DNA of 64,000 nucleotides from the NCBI GenBank assembly GCA_038228295.1, contig JBBRPH010000008.1, forward strand, positions 48,795-112,794, given 5' to 3'. Positions 24,572 to 32,597 of this stretch are shown piece after piece; position 1 is the first letter of the stretch; each line of letters starts with the position of its first letter. The DNA is from JAICKM01 sp038228295. Lineage in GTDB: Bacteria; Chloroflexota; Chloroflexia; QHBQ01; JAICKM01. The translations under genes and the position numbers were made by a program. A model generated the notes under the pieces. The model was not told where the DNA came from, ran no database searches, and saw only the letters and a list, made by a program, of their open reading frames with translations.

Positions 24572-25860
24572 GGCTGCCTGCCGGAGATCAACCGCACACC
24601 ACGGTCGTAGGTGAAATAGTTATAGGCCCAGTTTGCCAGCACGATCAGCCGGTTGCGGAAGCCGACCAACGACATCAGGTGGACAACCAGCCAACCGTAC
24701 CAGGCGATGACGCCGCTTAACTGGATGCCGAACGCATCAAACACAGCGGCGCGGCGGCCGATGGTCGCCATGCTGCCTTTGTCGAAGTAGCGGAACGGCT
24801 GCAAGGGGCGACCCGCCAACCGCGCCTGGATGTTGGCCGCCACTTGCTTGCCTTGCTGAATGGCGACCGGCGCGACCTGGGGGTAGGGCGCCGAGCCTTT
24901 GTAGCCTTCCAGGTAGACCATATCGCCGACGGCGAATACCTCCGGCCGGCCCGGCACATCCAGCGTCGGCAGCACTTTGAGCCGTGCGCCGCGACCCAGG
25001 TCGAGGTCTAACCCGTCGAGCAGAGTTGCGCCCCGGATGCCCGCCGCCCAGACCACCGTGCCCGCCGCCAGTTGCAAGCCGTTCTTGAAGGTTACCACAC
25101 CGGCCGCCACGCGGTCTACGGCGGTGTTCCGCAGCACCTTGACACGCAATTGGGCCAGCCGACGCAGGGCGCTGTGCTGCAAGTGGTCGGGAAAGGCGCT
25201 CAAGATGCGGTCGGTGGCCTCCACCAATACCACGCGCGCGCGATCCGTGTCCAGCATGGGGTAGTCTTTCCACAAGACCTGGTGAATCAATTCAGCCACC
25301 GCGCCGGCCAGTTCCACGCCGGTCGGCCCGCCGCCGACGATAGCGAAGGTCAGCAAAGCGCGTTGCCGGGCCGGGTCGGTCTCGCCTACGGCCTGCTCAA
25401 ACGCCGATAGAATGCGGTTGCGCAGCCGTTCGGCATCGTCTAGGTCTTTGAGGCTGTAGGTCTGCGCAGCTAGGTCGGGGTTGCCGAAATAATTGTTGGC
25501 GCTGCCGGCGGCCAGCACCAAATAGTCGTAGGGCACGGCCCCGCCGGCGATCAATACGTGGCGGGCGGCGAAATCTATGCCGGTGACCTGCTCCATGCGA
25601 AAATCCGCATTGGGATAGCGGCGCAGGATGGCGCGCACCGGGTAGGCAATCGCCTCCGGTTCCAGTCCTGCCGTACCGACCTGGTAGAGCAGCGGCCAAA
25701 AGCCGTGATAATTATTACGGTCGAGGACAAGCACATCAAGCGGCGCACCGGCGAGGTGCCGCGCCACGCTGAGGCCGCCGAACCCGGCCCCGACAATCAC
25801 CACGCGCGGCCGCTGCGGACCCTCCTGCGCGCCTGGCGTGTGTCTCCTGACAGTATTCAT
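24568..25860 (-). CDS. ndh: Type II NADH dehydrogenase (NDH-2)
   Basis: 430 residues. FAD-binding Rossmann motif VGAGFGG (23-29), NADH-binding motif GGGPTGVELAG (176-186), the AVGDM FAD motif near 312, and a C-terminal hydrophobic/amphipathic stretch (about 375-415: LSGVIAWYGWLVVHLMSLVG) for membrane attachment. It oxidises NADH and reduces quinone without pumping protons. First gene of an operon whose other members are cyclic di-GMP and two-component proteins. Promoter at 25921-25949, divergent from the ABC-F promoter. Confidence 0.93.
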   Translation of the reverse strand: MNTVRRHTPGAQEGPQRPRVVIVGAGFGGLSVARHLAGAPLDVLVLDRNNYHGFWPLLYQVGTAGLEPEAIAYPVRAILRRYPNADFRMEQVTGIDFAARHVLIAGGAVPYDYLVLAAGSANNYFGNPDLAAQTYSLKDLDDAERLRNRILSAFEQAVGETDPARQRALLTFAIVGGGPTGVELAGAVAELIHQVLWKDYPMLDTDRARVVLVEATDRILSAFPDHLQHSALRRLAQLRVKVLRNTAVDRVAAGVVTFKNGLQLAAGTVVWAAGIRGATLLDGLDLDLGRGARLKVLPTLDVPGRPEVFAVGDMVYLEGYKGSAPYPQVAPVAIQQGKQVAANIQARLAGRPLQPFRYFDKGSMATIGRRAAVFDAFGIQLSGVIAWYGWLVVHLMSLVGFRNRLIVLANWAYNYFTYDRGVRLISGRQP

Positions 25861-25920
25861 AAGCGGTTGTTGGATTCCCTTACCCGATACCCAATGGCTG
25901 TTGCAGTGCGGCCCCCTTCT

Positions 25921-25949
25921 ATTATAGACGAAGCGTGTTGTAAAGTCGA
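25921..25949 (-). promoter_or_regulatory. Promoter of the ndh/c-di-GMP operon
   Basis: Minus strand TCGACT, 17 bases, TATAAT. It lies 60 bases before the ndh start, back to back with the ABC-F promoter. Confidence 0.5.
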
Positions 25950-25972
25950 GGTGGGCCGCCGCTCCTGATTTA

Positions 25973-25981
25973 TGTTATAAT
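25973..25981 (+). promoter_or_regulatory. Extended -10 promoter of the ABC-F gene
   Basis: TGT-TATAAT (25976-25981). It implies a leader of roughly 175 bases before the coding start at 26163. Confidence 0.55.
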
Positions 25982-26055
25982 AGATTTGACACGGCGGCGG
26001 TTCTCTGGGCGGCTTGACTGTGCTCCTTTATTGACCTCAGCAAGGATTGGTAAGC

Positions 26056-26064
26056 ATGCGCTAA
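26056..26064 (+). other. Possible two-codon leader ORF (ATG CGC TAA) upstream of the ABC-F gene
   Basis: AAGGA at 26042-26046 lies nine bases before ATG, Arg codon and TAA. ABC-F resistance genes often have short leader ORFs that sense stalled ribosomes; here this is only a suggestion. Confidence 0.25.
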
Positions 26065-26162
26065 CTCTCTCGGTCAGCAACGGTACAGTCTATCTGTATA
26101 GTGCCGGATCGCACGGCGCCTATGGCGCGCCGGGTCTGGCCCCTTGCCCACGGGAGAGTTCA

Positions 26163-27818
26163 ATGTTGCAGGTTCTTGATGTCGCCAAGAGCTACGGCGA
26201 CGCGCAAATCCTCGAGCATATCCATTTTACATTGGCTCCCGGCGAGCGCGCCGGGTTAATCGGCCCCAACGGGGCGGGCAAGTCTACCCTGCTGCGCATC
26301 ATCGCCGGCCTGGAAGCGCCGGAGCGGGGCGCGGTGCGGCTTGACCCGGCGGCCCGGCTGGGCTACCTGGCCCAGGCGCTGGTCTATGCGCCCGACGACA
26401 CGGTGGGCGGGGTGGTGGGGCAGGCGCTAGGCCCGGCATTGGAGTTACCCGCGACCGTGGAGCGGCTGGCCGGGGCGCTGGCCGACCTAAGCGGGCCGGC
26501 TTATGCGGCGGCGCTGGCGGCCTATGCGGCGGCGCTGGACGACGCCGAGCGGCTGGCGGCCTACGATGCGCCCGCCCGCTTGGCGGCGGTGTTGGCAGGG
26601 CTGGGCCTGGCCCACCTCGCGGCCGCCACACTGGTCGCCGACCTCAGCGGGGGGCAGAAGACGCGCCTGGGTTTGGCCCGCCTGTTGCTAGACCGGCCTG
26701 ATGTGTTGCTGCTCGACGAACCGACCAATCACCTTGATCTGAGCGCGTTGCGCTGGTTGCAAACGTTCGTGGCCGACTACCCCGGCGCGGTACTGTTGGT
26801 GTCGCACGACCGTGCTTTCCTCGACGCACTGGTGACGAAAATCCTGGCCCTGGACGGGCCGACACACACCCTGACCGAATACACCGGCAGCTATAGCGCC
26901 TATGCCGCCGAGATGGAGCGCCGCCGCGCCCGCTTGGCCGACGATTACCGCCGCCGGCAGGAGCAGATCGAGTCTGTCGAAGCCGATATTCGCGGGCTGA
27001 AAGGCCGGGCGCGCGCGCGCGCGCTAACAACGATCGACTTTGCCCTGCGCGCCAAAGCCAAGAAAGGCGCGCGCACGGCCAAAGTGCGCGAACGCAAGCT
27101 GGAACGGCTGCTCGCAAGTGAGGATCGCATCGCAAAGCCGGCCCAGCACTGGGAGATGAAACTGGAGTTTGGCGACCCGCCGCGCAGCGGCAGCCACGTG
27201 CTGCTGCTGGAGGGCGTGAGCAAAGCGTTTGCCGGGCAGCCGCTGTTCAGCGACGCGAGCGGCGACTTGGTGCAAGGGGAGCGGGTGGCGCTGCTGGGGC
27301 CGAACGGCTCCGGCAAGACCACGCTGTTACGGATCATCAGCGGGGAACTGGCGCCCGATAGCGGTCGCGTGCGGTTGGGCGCGAACGTGCGGCCCGGCTA
27401 TTTCGCGCAAGAGCAGGAAGGGCTATCGGCCGATCAGACGGTGCTCGCGGCGGTGCGCGCCGTCGCGCCGTTAGACGAGACGGCGGCGCGCGGCTTTTTG
27501 CACCAGTTCTTGTTCGGCGGTGACGCAGTGTTCACGCGGGTGGCCGATCTCAGCTACGGCGAACGCGCCCGCCTGGTGCTGGCTCGCCTGGTGCTGGGCG
27601 GGGTCAACTTCCTGCTGCTTGATGAGCCGCTGAACCACCTCGACATCGCCTCGCGCAGCCACTTTGAGACCGCCTTACGCGCTTTTACCGGCACAGTGCT
27701 GGCCGTGGCCCACGACCGTTACTTCGTTGCCGCATTTGCCGATCGCATCTGGGCGATCCACGCCGGGCGACTGGTGCCGTATTTTGATCTGGAGTCGTAC
27801 GAGGCGGCGGCGGTGTAG
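26163..27818 (+). CDS. ABC-F family ATPase (ribosome-associated)
   Basis: 551 residues from ATG 26163, preceded by GGAGAG. An in-frame extension to TTG 25986 is rejected because family members start just before the first ABC motif. Two ABC domains: first Walker A GPNGAGKST near 37, signature LSGGQKTRLG near 162, Walker B LLLDEPTNHLD near 185; charged interdomain linker about 240-330 (ERRRARLADDYRRRQEQIES); second Walker A GPNGSGKTT near 379, signature LSYGERARL near 460, Walker B LLLDEPLNHLD near 483. No membrane segments. ABC-F proteins act on ribosomes as translation factors or antibiotic-resistance proteins. Confidence 0.92.
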   Translation: MLQVLDVAKSYGDAQILEHIHFTLAPGERAGLIGPNGAGKSTLLRIIAGLEAPERGAVRLDPAARLGYLAQALVYAPDDTVGGVVGQALGPALELPATVERLAGALADLSGPAYAAALAAYAAALDDAERLAAYDAPARLAAVLAGLGLAHLAAATLVADLSGGQKTRLGLARLLLDRPDVLLLDEPTNHLDLSALRWLQTFVADYPGAVLLVSHDRAFLDALVTKILALDGPTHTLTEYTGSYSAYAAEMERRRARLADDYRRRQEQIESVEADIRGLKGRARARALTTIDFALRAKAKKGARTAKVRERKLERLLASEDRIAKPAQHWEMKLEFGDPPRSGSHVLLLEGVSKAFAGQPLFSDASGDLVQGERVALLGPNGSGKTTLLRIISGELAPDSGRVRLGANVRPGYFAQEQEGLSADQTVLAAVRAVAPLDETAARGFLHQFLFGGDAVFTRVADLSYGERARLVLARLVLGGVNFLLLDEPLNHLDIASRSHFETALRAFTGTVLAVAHDRYFVAAFADRIWAIHAGRLVPYFDLESYEAAAV

Positions 27819-27828
27819 GCACCGGAGA

Positions 27829-28350
27829 TCACGCGCCGGCGCCTGCCTGGTGCAGCCGGGCAAAAATAGCGGCTAAATTGCCGTTGCTAATATCGGAGAC
27901 ATCCACGCCGTAGACAGCGTGGATCTTGGCGTAAATAGCGGCCACGTCGTCCAATAGGAAGTCGTGCAACGAGGAACCGTCGGTGATCAATACCTGTGTG
28001 TAATCCATTGCTAGGATTTCGGCAAAGAAATCGTGGGCGATCACTGCGTAGCGATCCACTTTGTCATGCGGCGCAATCTGGATGGGAACGCGGGTGCCGG
28101 GGCGGGGGAGGGGCTTGCCGGTGTGTTTAATGCGCTGGAAGCGCTCTTCCAGATCCGCATAGGCCGCCGCTTTTGTCTGACCTAAGCCTGGTAGTTGTTC
28201 CCACCCGCTGATCTGCGCCAACCAGGCAGCTGCCGCTGGGGCTGTGCCGGCCGGCCGCCCCTGAAACCGGTAGCGGATAGGATAATCCGCCAGTTCCCAG
28301 TCCCGTTTGCGGTAGGAGAGCAAGTATTTGAGTGCTGCTTGTAGCTTCAT
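27829..28350 (-). CDS. Hypothetical protein, 173 residues
   Basis: Not recognised. A basic N terminus (LKYLLSYRKRDW) is followed by an HhH-like stretch WEQLPGLGQTKAAAYADLEE near 50-70, a conserved-looking core RVPIQIAPHDKVDRYAVIAHDFFAEI (about 87-112), and a helical end. No signal peptide or membrane segment. The regular spacing of hydrophobic residues suggests a folded protein. The gene is alone between a strong terminator (28365-28407) and the convergent ABC-F gene. Confidence 0.7.
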   Translation of the reverse strand: MKLQAALKYLLSYRKRDWELADYPIRYRFQGRPAGTAPAAAAWLAQISGWEQLPGLGQTKAAAYADLEERFQRIKHTGKPLPRPGTRVPIQIAPHDKVDRYAVIAHDFFAEILAMDYTQVLITDGSSLHDFLLDDVAAIYAKIHAVYGVDVSDISNGNLAAIFARLHQAGAGA

Positions 28351-28364
28351 AAACCCTCTGTACC

Positions 28365-28407
28365 AAACAGCCAGGGCGAAAGTCGCTGACCTTCGCCCTG
28401 GCTGTTT
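28365..28407 (-). terminator. Strong terminator after the PPOX gene
   Basis: 16-base perfect arms (28365-28380 and 28392-28407) with an 11-base loop, ending in TTT on the minus strand; A-run on the other side, so it may act in both directions. Confidence 0.75.
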
Positions 28408-28425
28408 GCCGACATCTCCGGCGGC

Positions 28426-28824
28426 CTAGCGGTCTATGTAACCGGTGATGCGTAGCGGCTCGATCTGGATCCGCACGCGCGGCCGGGGGTTGTAGCGGTA
28501 ATCGTAGGGCCGGCCAGTGTAGCGTTGCGCTAGTGCTTCAACGTGGGCGGCGCCCTGTTCATCCGAGGTTTCCACCAGTTTACCCTGCACTTGCGCCCAG
28601 CGCCCGATGTTTTGTGGGTCCATCAGAAACAGGGTTACGTCACCGTCGCGCTCGACATGGCGCAGCCAATCGGAGCCGCGCCAGCTATTCAACCAGAAAA
28701 AGCCTGCCCGGTATTCGTACCAGATCGGGTTCATCTGCACGGTGCCGTCGTGGCGGCGCGTACCCACGACTGCTGGCATTACCTCGGCGACAAACGCCTG
28801 CATTTTCGCGCTAAGTTCCACCAC
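28426..28824 (-). CDS. PPOX-type FMN/F420-binding oxidoreductase
   Basis: 132 residues with a split-barrel pattern: AVVGTRRHDGTVQMNPIWYEY, FFWLNSWRGSDWLRHV, then LFLMDPQNIGRWAQVQGKLVE and the end RIQIEPLRITGY. This is the pyridoxamine-phosphate-oxidase-like family, PPOX class F420-dependent branch; F420 or FMN use cannot be told from sequence. GTG start at 28824 preceded by GAAAGG. It lies 56 bases after the DUF4190-like gene on the same strand. Confidence 0.8.
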   Translation of the reverse strand: MVELSAKMQAFVAEVMPAVVGTRRHDGTVQMNPIWYEYRAGFFWLNSWRGSDWLRHVERDGDVTLFLMDPQNIGRWAQVQGKLVETSDEQGAAHVEALAQRYTGRPYDYRYNPRPRVRIQIEPLRITGYIDR

Positions 28825-28880
28825 GCTGCACCTTTCTACCCTGATCTATCAGAAGCGCCTGCAAACCTTTAGCGCTATAT

Positions 28881-29618
28881 TTACGGTGCGGTGGCAGTGA
28901 GCGTTAGCGGTATATTGGTCAAGAAACTAGGGCCGGCCGTTAAGGCGATGCTTCCCACTGTGCTTGCGGCCGTCAGGCCAATCACGAGGATGCCCAAGCC
29001 CAACAGCAAGCCCAGCGCACCGGTGATCAGCCCACCAATCGCCAGGGGTCGGCCGCTTTGTCCGCCCGGCTTGGTCTGATTCAGCCCCACAATGCCCAGC
29101 ACCACCGCGAGCAGGCCCAGAATGATTCCGCCGAAGACCGTGCAGACGGCCGGCAGGGAGAGGATACCGACAATCAGTGCAATGATGGACAGGACGTTGG
29201 TGCTGCCGGCGGTGGCTGGGGCGGCACCGTAGCCGGGCATGGGCGGCGGGGTGTAGCCGCCGGCGGCCGGTTGCTGGTAAGGGGTGGCCGGGGGCTGATA
29301 ACCGCCCGTGGTCGGGGGGGTATAGCCGCCGCCCGTGGTCGGGGGCTGATAACCGCCCGTAGTCGGGGGGGTGTAGCCGCCTGTGGCCGGGGGCTGATAA
29401 CCTCCGCCCGCCGCCGGGGGCTGATAGCCGCTGCCTGCGTCGCTGCCGGTCGGTTGGTAGCCGCCGCCACCGGCGGGGGGTTGATAACCGCCGGGGGTGC
29501 TGCCGGTCGGTTGATAGCCGCCGCCGGCGGGGGGCTGGTAGCCACCGGAGCTACCCGTATTGCTGCCGCTGCCTTGATTATTGCCGCCCTGATCGGACGG
29601 CGGTTGCCCATAGGTCAT
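28881..29618 (-). CDS. Repeat-rich protein with DUF4190-like membrane domain
   Basis: 245 residues. Residues 1-130 are tandem GGYQPP/GGYTPP-type repeats (Gly, Tyr, Gln, Pro, Thr). Residues about 140-225 form two hydrophobic segments separated by a Gly-rich loop and LNQTKPGGQSGRPLAIGGLI, the DUF4190 pattern. A short soluble tail follows. The N-terminal repeats would be a flexible cytoplasmic or surface arm; function unknown. ATG follows GAGGAGG. Third gene behind recR and the roadblock gene. Confidence 0.78.
   Translation of the reverse strand: MTYGQPPSDQGGNNQGSGSNTGSSGGYQPPAGGGYQPTGSTPGGYQPPAGGGGYQPTGSDAGSGYQPPAAGGGYQPPATGGYTPPTTGGYQPPTTGGGYTPPTTGGYQPPATPYQQPAAGGYTPPPMPGYGAAPATAGSTNVLSIIALIVGILSLPAVCTVFGGIILGLLAVVLGIVGLNQTKPGGQSGRPLAIGGLITGALGLLLGLGILVIGLTAASTVGSIALTAGPSFLTNIPLTLTATAP
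29225..29560. repeat. Tandem in-frame repeats coding GGYQPP/GGYTPP units
   Basis: Units of about 18-36 bases with recurring GGGGGCTGATAACC and close variants. Likely site of length variation by slippage. Confidence 0.7.
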
Positions 29619-29647
29619 GCGAAGGCTCCTCCTCTGAATATCTGAAA

Positions 29648-30037
29648 TTAGAGACTTTGCGAGAGTGCGGTCCCGGCTTGCCGCAATTCAAAACGAGCGC
29701 GGCCCATATTAGCTTCCCGCTCTACCACGAGTAGCAGGAAGTAGTCGGGGTTGATCATGCGAGCTAAGAACGTGAAATCGCGCGTTTCCATGGTGATGTT
29801 GCGTAAGCCGCCCCATTGCAGGCTGCGGGCGACGCGCCGGGCGCCCAGCATGAGGTCGGCCAATTCGACCTCCCAGGCTTGGTCGGCCTGGGCCCGCGGC
29901 GGTGCTCCAGCGGCCTGCGGCAGGGCTTTGTCGCCGTTGATCGTCTCAACCGCCACGCCGTCCACGCCCAGCAGGCTGATCGCCACGGCTCCCGGCACGC
30001 GCTCGACGGCGCCGGTGAGTAGCTCGGTCAAATCCAT
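29648..30037 (-). CDS. Roadblock/LC7 domain protein
   Basis: 129 residues from ATG 30037, preceded by GGGGGAG; the longer frame to 30103 lacks a ribosome binding site. The fold pattern is the MglB/roadblock type: DLTELLTGAVERVPGAVAISLLGVDGVAVE, then a helix (DQAWEVELADLMLGARRVARSL), then a beta stretch ending in LLLVVERE. Such proteins act as regulators of small GTPases or form signalling scaffolds. It starts 69 bases after recR, a neighbourhood common in Chloroflexota. No small GTPase is in the window. Confidence 0.78.
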   Translation of the reverse strand: MDLTELLTGAVERVPGAVAISLLGVDGVAVETINGDKALPQAAGAPPRAQADQAWEVELADLMLGARRVARSLQWGGLRNITMETRDFTFLARMINPDYFLLLVVEREANMGRARFELRQAGTALSQSL

Positions 30038-30106
30038 GTGTCCGGCTCCCCCTTCGCTACTAAGCTCTCTCGGCAGTATAGCAGAAGCCCCAGCAAAGCG
30101 CAATCG

Positions 30107-30706
30107 TTACATCTCGCGGCGGCCTTCGAGCGAACGGGCCAGGGTCACTTCGTCGGCGTATTCGAGGTCGCCACCGATGGGTAGGCCCCGCGCCAAGCGG
30201 GTGACATGGACCCCCAACGGCACCAATTGGCGATGTAAATACATCGCCGTGGCCTCGCCTTCCATGTTGGGGTTGGTCGCTAGGATCACTTCGTCTATGT
30301 CGCCCAACTTGACGCGGCGCAGCAGTTCGGCGATACGCAACTTGTCGGGGGTGATGCCTTCGAGCGGCTGGATCGCGCCGTGCAGCACATGGTACAGCCC
30401 TTTGTAGCTGCCCGTGCGGTCAATGGCGATCACATCGAGCGGCTCTTCGACCACGCAAACCTTGCCTCGGTCGCGGCTGGGATCGGCACAGACCGCACAG
30501 GGATCGTGCTCGGTCACGTTGTGGCAGACCGAGCAGAAGATGATGCGATCTTTGATGTCTACGATGGCGCCGGCCAGGGCTTCGGCTTGCTCTCGGCTGT
30601 TGCGCAGCAGGTAGAAGGCCAGTCGCGAGGCACTTTTGGGGCCGACCCCCGGTAGACGGCTAAACTCGTCAATCAGGCGCGTAATCGGTTCGGGTGTTGA
30701 TTGCAT
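30107..30706 (-). CDS. recR: Recombination mediator RecR
   Basis: 199 residues. HhH start (LPGVGPKSASRLAFYLL, 18-34), four-Cys zinc finger (Cys58, 61, 70, 73) and a Toprim domain with VVEEPLDVIAIDRTGSYKGLYHVLHG from 84. RecR with RecF/RecO loads RecA on gapped DNA. Extended -10 promoter TGG-TATAAT at 30783-30791. The usual dnaX-ybaB partners are absent upstream; recR instead heads a cluster with roadblock and DUF4190-like genes. Confidence 0.96.
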   Translation of the reverse strand: MQSTPEPITRLIDEFSRLPGVGPKSASRLAFYLLRNSREQAEALAGAIVDIKDRIIFCSVCHNVTEHDPCAVCADPSRDRGKVCVVEEPLDVIAIDRTGSYKGLYHVLHGAIQPLEGITPDKLRIAELLRRVKLGDIDEVILATNPNMEGEATAMYLHRQLVPLGVHVTRLARGLPIGGDLEYADEVTLARSLEGRREM

Positions 30707-30782
30707 TCAGATCTCGCTCTAGTTGCGTAGGGTGTGTCGGTACAGTCGGGGCGGTCGAGGTAACCAGTGTCGGCTACTGCTA

Positions 30783-30791
30783 ATTATACCA
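30783..30791 (-). promoter_or_regulatory. Extended -10 promoter of the recR cluster
   Basis: Minus strand TGG-TATAAT, about 77 bases before the recR start; no good -35. Confidence 0.5.
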
Positions 30792-30875
30792 TACTCCTGC
30801 TTGGCCCACGGACGGCCCGCTATATCTATGGCCGCGCGGCGGGCAAAGCCGGAACGTTGCCGCCTACTGTGCGGG

Positions 30876-32063
30876 TCATGCCTCCGGCTGTGCCGCGACC
30901 GGCAGCCCGTGCTCTTCGTCGCGGGGGCGCCGGGTTTCGTGCAGTTTTTGCAGGTCGCCGTAGAGATAGTAGTTGGCGGCCGCCGCCGCCATGCCGCCCT
31001 CGTGGACGGCGCTGCTGATCTGATGGCTGTGCAGGCGGGTCGCGTCGCCGGCGGCATAGACGCCCGGCACGTTGGTCTTTTGTTCGCTGTCGGCCGTAAT
31101 ATAGCCGTTAGCGTCCAGCGTGACCCCCAACGCACGGGCCAGGCCGGTATTGGGATGCTTGGGTACAACGGCAAAAATCAGGTCGAGGGGCAGCAAGGTG
31201 TGTGTGGGATCGGCCAGGCGGATCGCGCTGAGGCAGCCGTCCTCATTGGGGTACTCCACGATGGGGTAGGGGAAGGTCTCGATCCCGGCAGCGGCCAGAT
31301 CGGTTAGGCGTGGGGAGGGTACGCTAAAGCCTTTTTGCCCGGCAACCAGGGCGATGCTGTTGCTGAATTGGCGCAGTTGCAGCGCGGTCGAAGCCGCCTC
31401 TTCGTCATGGCCGACGACCACCACGCGCCGGTCAATCGCCTCATAGCCGTCGCAAATGATGCACCAAAACAGGCTGCGGCCCACGCACTCGTCGCGGCCC
31501 AGGAAGTCGGGAAACTCATCGTTCACGCCGGGGGCTAGGATGACGGTGGCGGCCCAGAAGTCGCGCGGGCGCTGCACGGCGGTTTCGCCTAGGGTCGCGC
31601 TGACTGCGTGTTCCTGCTGTACGTTTTCCTCGGTGCCTGCCCTGTCGCCCGAATTTTCGCTGGGGCCGACGACGACGCGGAACAGGTCGGCTTCACGTGT
31701 GATGTGGTTGACACAGCCGTCATAAAAGCGCGTGCCGTAGCGAGCGGCCTGGCGGCGCCCCAGGCGGCGCAGTTCGGCGGCCTCCACCCCGTCGGGAAAG
31801 CCGAGATAATTGCGATTGACCTGCGACCAGAGCGAGCGCCCGGCGTAGTCGTCGAATACAAGCGTTGAGCGGCGCATCCGCCCCAAGTAGACCGCTGCCG
31901 AGAGCCCTGCCGGTCCGCCGCCGATGATCGCGCACTCCACCGGCTCGCTGTGCCGGCCCAGTCCGGCAGGGAGCGGATCGGCGGTGCCTTCGGGTACGTC
32001 GTCGGGGGTCGCAGGCGGCGCGTGACCGACATCATCGGCGCTAGGCGGGGCGTGCTCAGTCAT
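30876..32063 (-). CDS. Thioredoxin-reductase-like flavoprotein lacking the usual NADPH motif
   Basis: 395 residues from ATG 32063 (AGAGGAG upstream); the open frame continues to 32141 without a site. An unusual acidic/Pro N-terminal stretch covers residues 1-40, then the FAD motif AIIGGGPAGLSAAVYLG (45-61), a short acidic insertion near 135-155, the redox CIIC (Cys201, Cys204) and the C-terminal GDAT FAD motif. The second Rossmann motif reads VVVVGHDEEAAS, without GxGxxA/S and without the HRR motif that binds NADPH. It may therefore use another reductant, as reported for divergent TrxR-like proteins. No thioredoxin gene is adjacent. Confidence 0.8.
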   Translation of the reverse strand: MTEHAPPSADDVGHAPPATPDDVPEGTADPLPAGLGRHSEPVECAIIGGGPAGLSAAVYLGRMRRSTLVFDDYAGRSLWSQVNRNYLGFPDGVEAAELRRLGRRQAARYGTRFYDGCVNHITREADLFRVVVGPSENSGDRAGTEENVQQEHAVSATLGETAVQRPRDFWAATVILAPGVNDEFPDFLGRDECVGRSLFWCIICDGYEAIDRRVVVVGHDEEAASTALQLRQFSNSIALVAGQKGFSVPSPRLTDLAAAGIETFPYPIVEYPNEDGCLSAIRLADPTHTLLPLDLIFAVVPKHPNTGLARALGVTLDANGYITADSEQKTNVPGVYAAGDATRLHSHQISSAVHEGGMAAAAANYYLYGDLQKLHETRRPRDEEHGLPVAAQPEA

Positions 32064-32256
32064 GGCTGGCTCCTCTGGTGATTTGTGGACAGTGGCGACG
32101 AGTGCGGCCCGGATCCCGGTCGGCGGGCTATGGCCCTCCAAGCAAGAAGCTCGCCAGGAGTGCGGTCGCCGGCCGCCGCCGCACGCTGCCGGTCTGGTGC
32201 CGGCGACGCCGGATCGGCGAGCGGCACTGGGCCGGTTCAGGGTCGCCGCCGGTTCC

Positions 32257-32285
32257 TTGACATTCGACCCATGTTCGCGTACAAT
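32257..32285 (+). promoter_or_regulatory. Strong promoter of rplJ-rplL
   Basis: Perfect TTGACA at 32257-32262, 17-base spacer, TACAAT at 32280-32285. It leaves a leader of about 305 bases before rplJ. Confidence 0.75.
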
Positions 32286-32289
32286 ACAC

Positions 32290-32597
32290 CTAGCCCTTAC
32301 TGAACCAGGGCTGTGTACTTACCGAATACTATAGCCCCAGACAGCCGGCGCACCTTCGGGTGCTTAAAATCTCAGCCCGCCGAGGCACTTGCTTGCGTGA
32401 CCCGCTCGGTCGCCGCAATCCGGCCCCATCTGCTGCCAGCCGTTGGACCGCCGCCTTTGCGTCTCCGTTCCGGCTTTCGGTTGCGCGTTTGCCCTGTGCC
32501 TCCTGACGGCCGGGGCTTTTTTGTTGCCCTGCACCGACTGTTCGGTCGGCGATTTTGATCGCTCTGGGGAACTTTTGGGGAAAGGAGGAACTTAAGA
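32290..32597 (+). promoter_or_regulatory. Probable ribosomal protein L10 leader (autoregulatory 5' UTR)
   Basis: A GC-rich, structured stretch of about 300 bases with no gene, between the rplJ promoter and rplJ. At 32491-32522 a GCCC...GGGC element runs into TTTTTT, looking like an attenuator. In many bacteria L10(L12)4 binds such a leader to repress its own operon. AAAGGAGGA lies just before rplJ. The fold is not verified. Confidence 0.5.

Noticed and set aside
25986..26162. 59-residue N-terminal extension of the ABC-F protein
   Set aside because: ABC-F proteins start a few residues before the first ABC strand; ATG 26163 has GGAGAG, and the extension resembles no domain.
29225..29560. Possible repeat array or mobile element
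   Set aside because: The units encode a GGYQPP-rich protein in frame with a good ribosome binding site; a coding repeat is the simpler reading.
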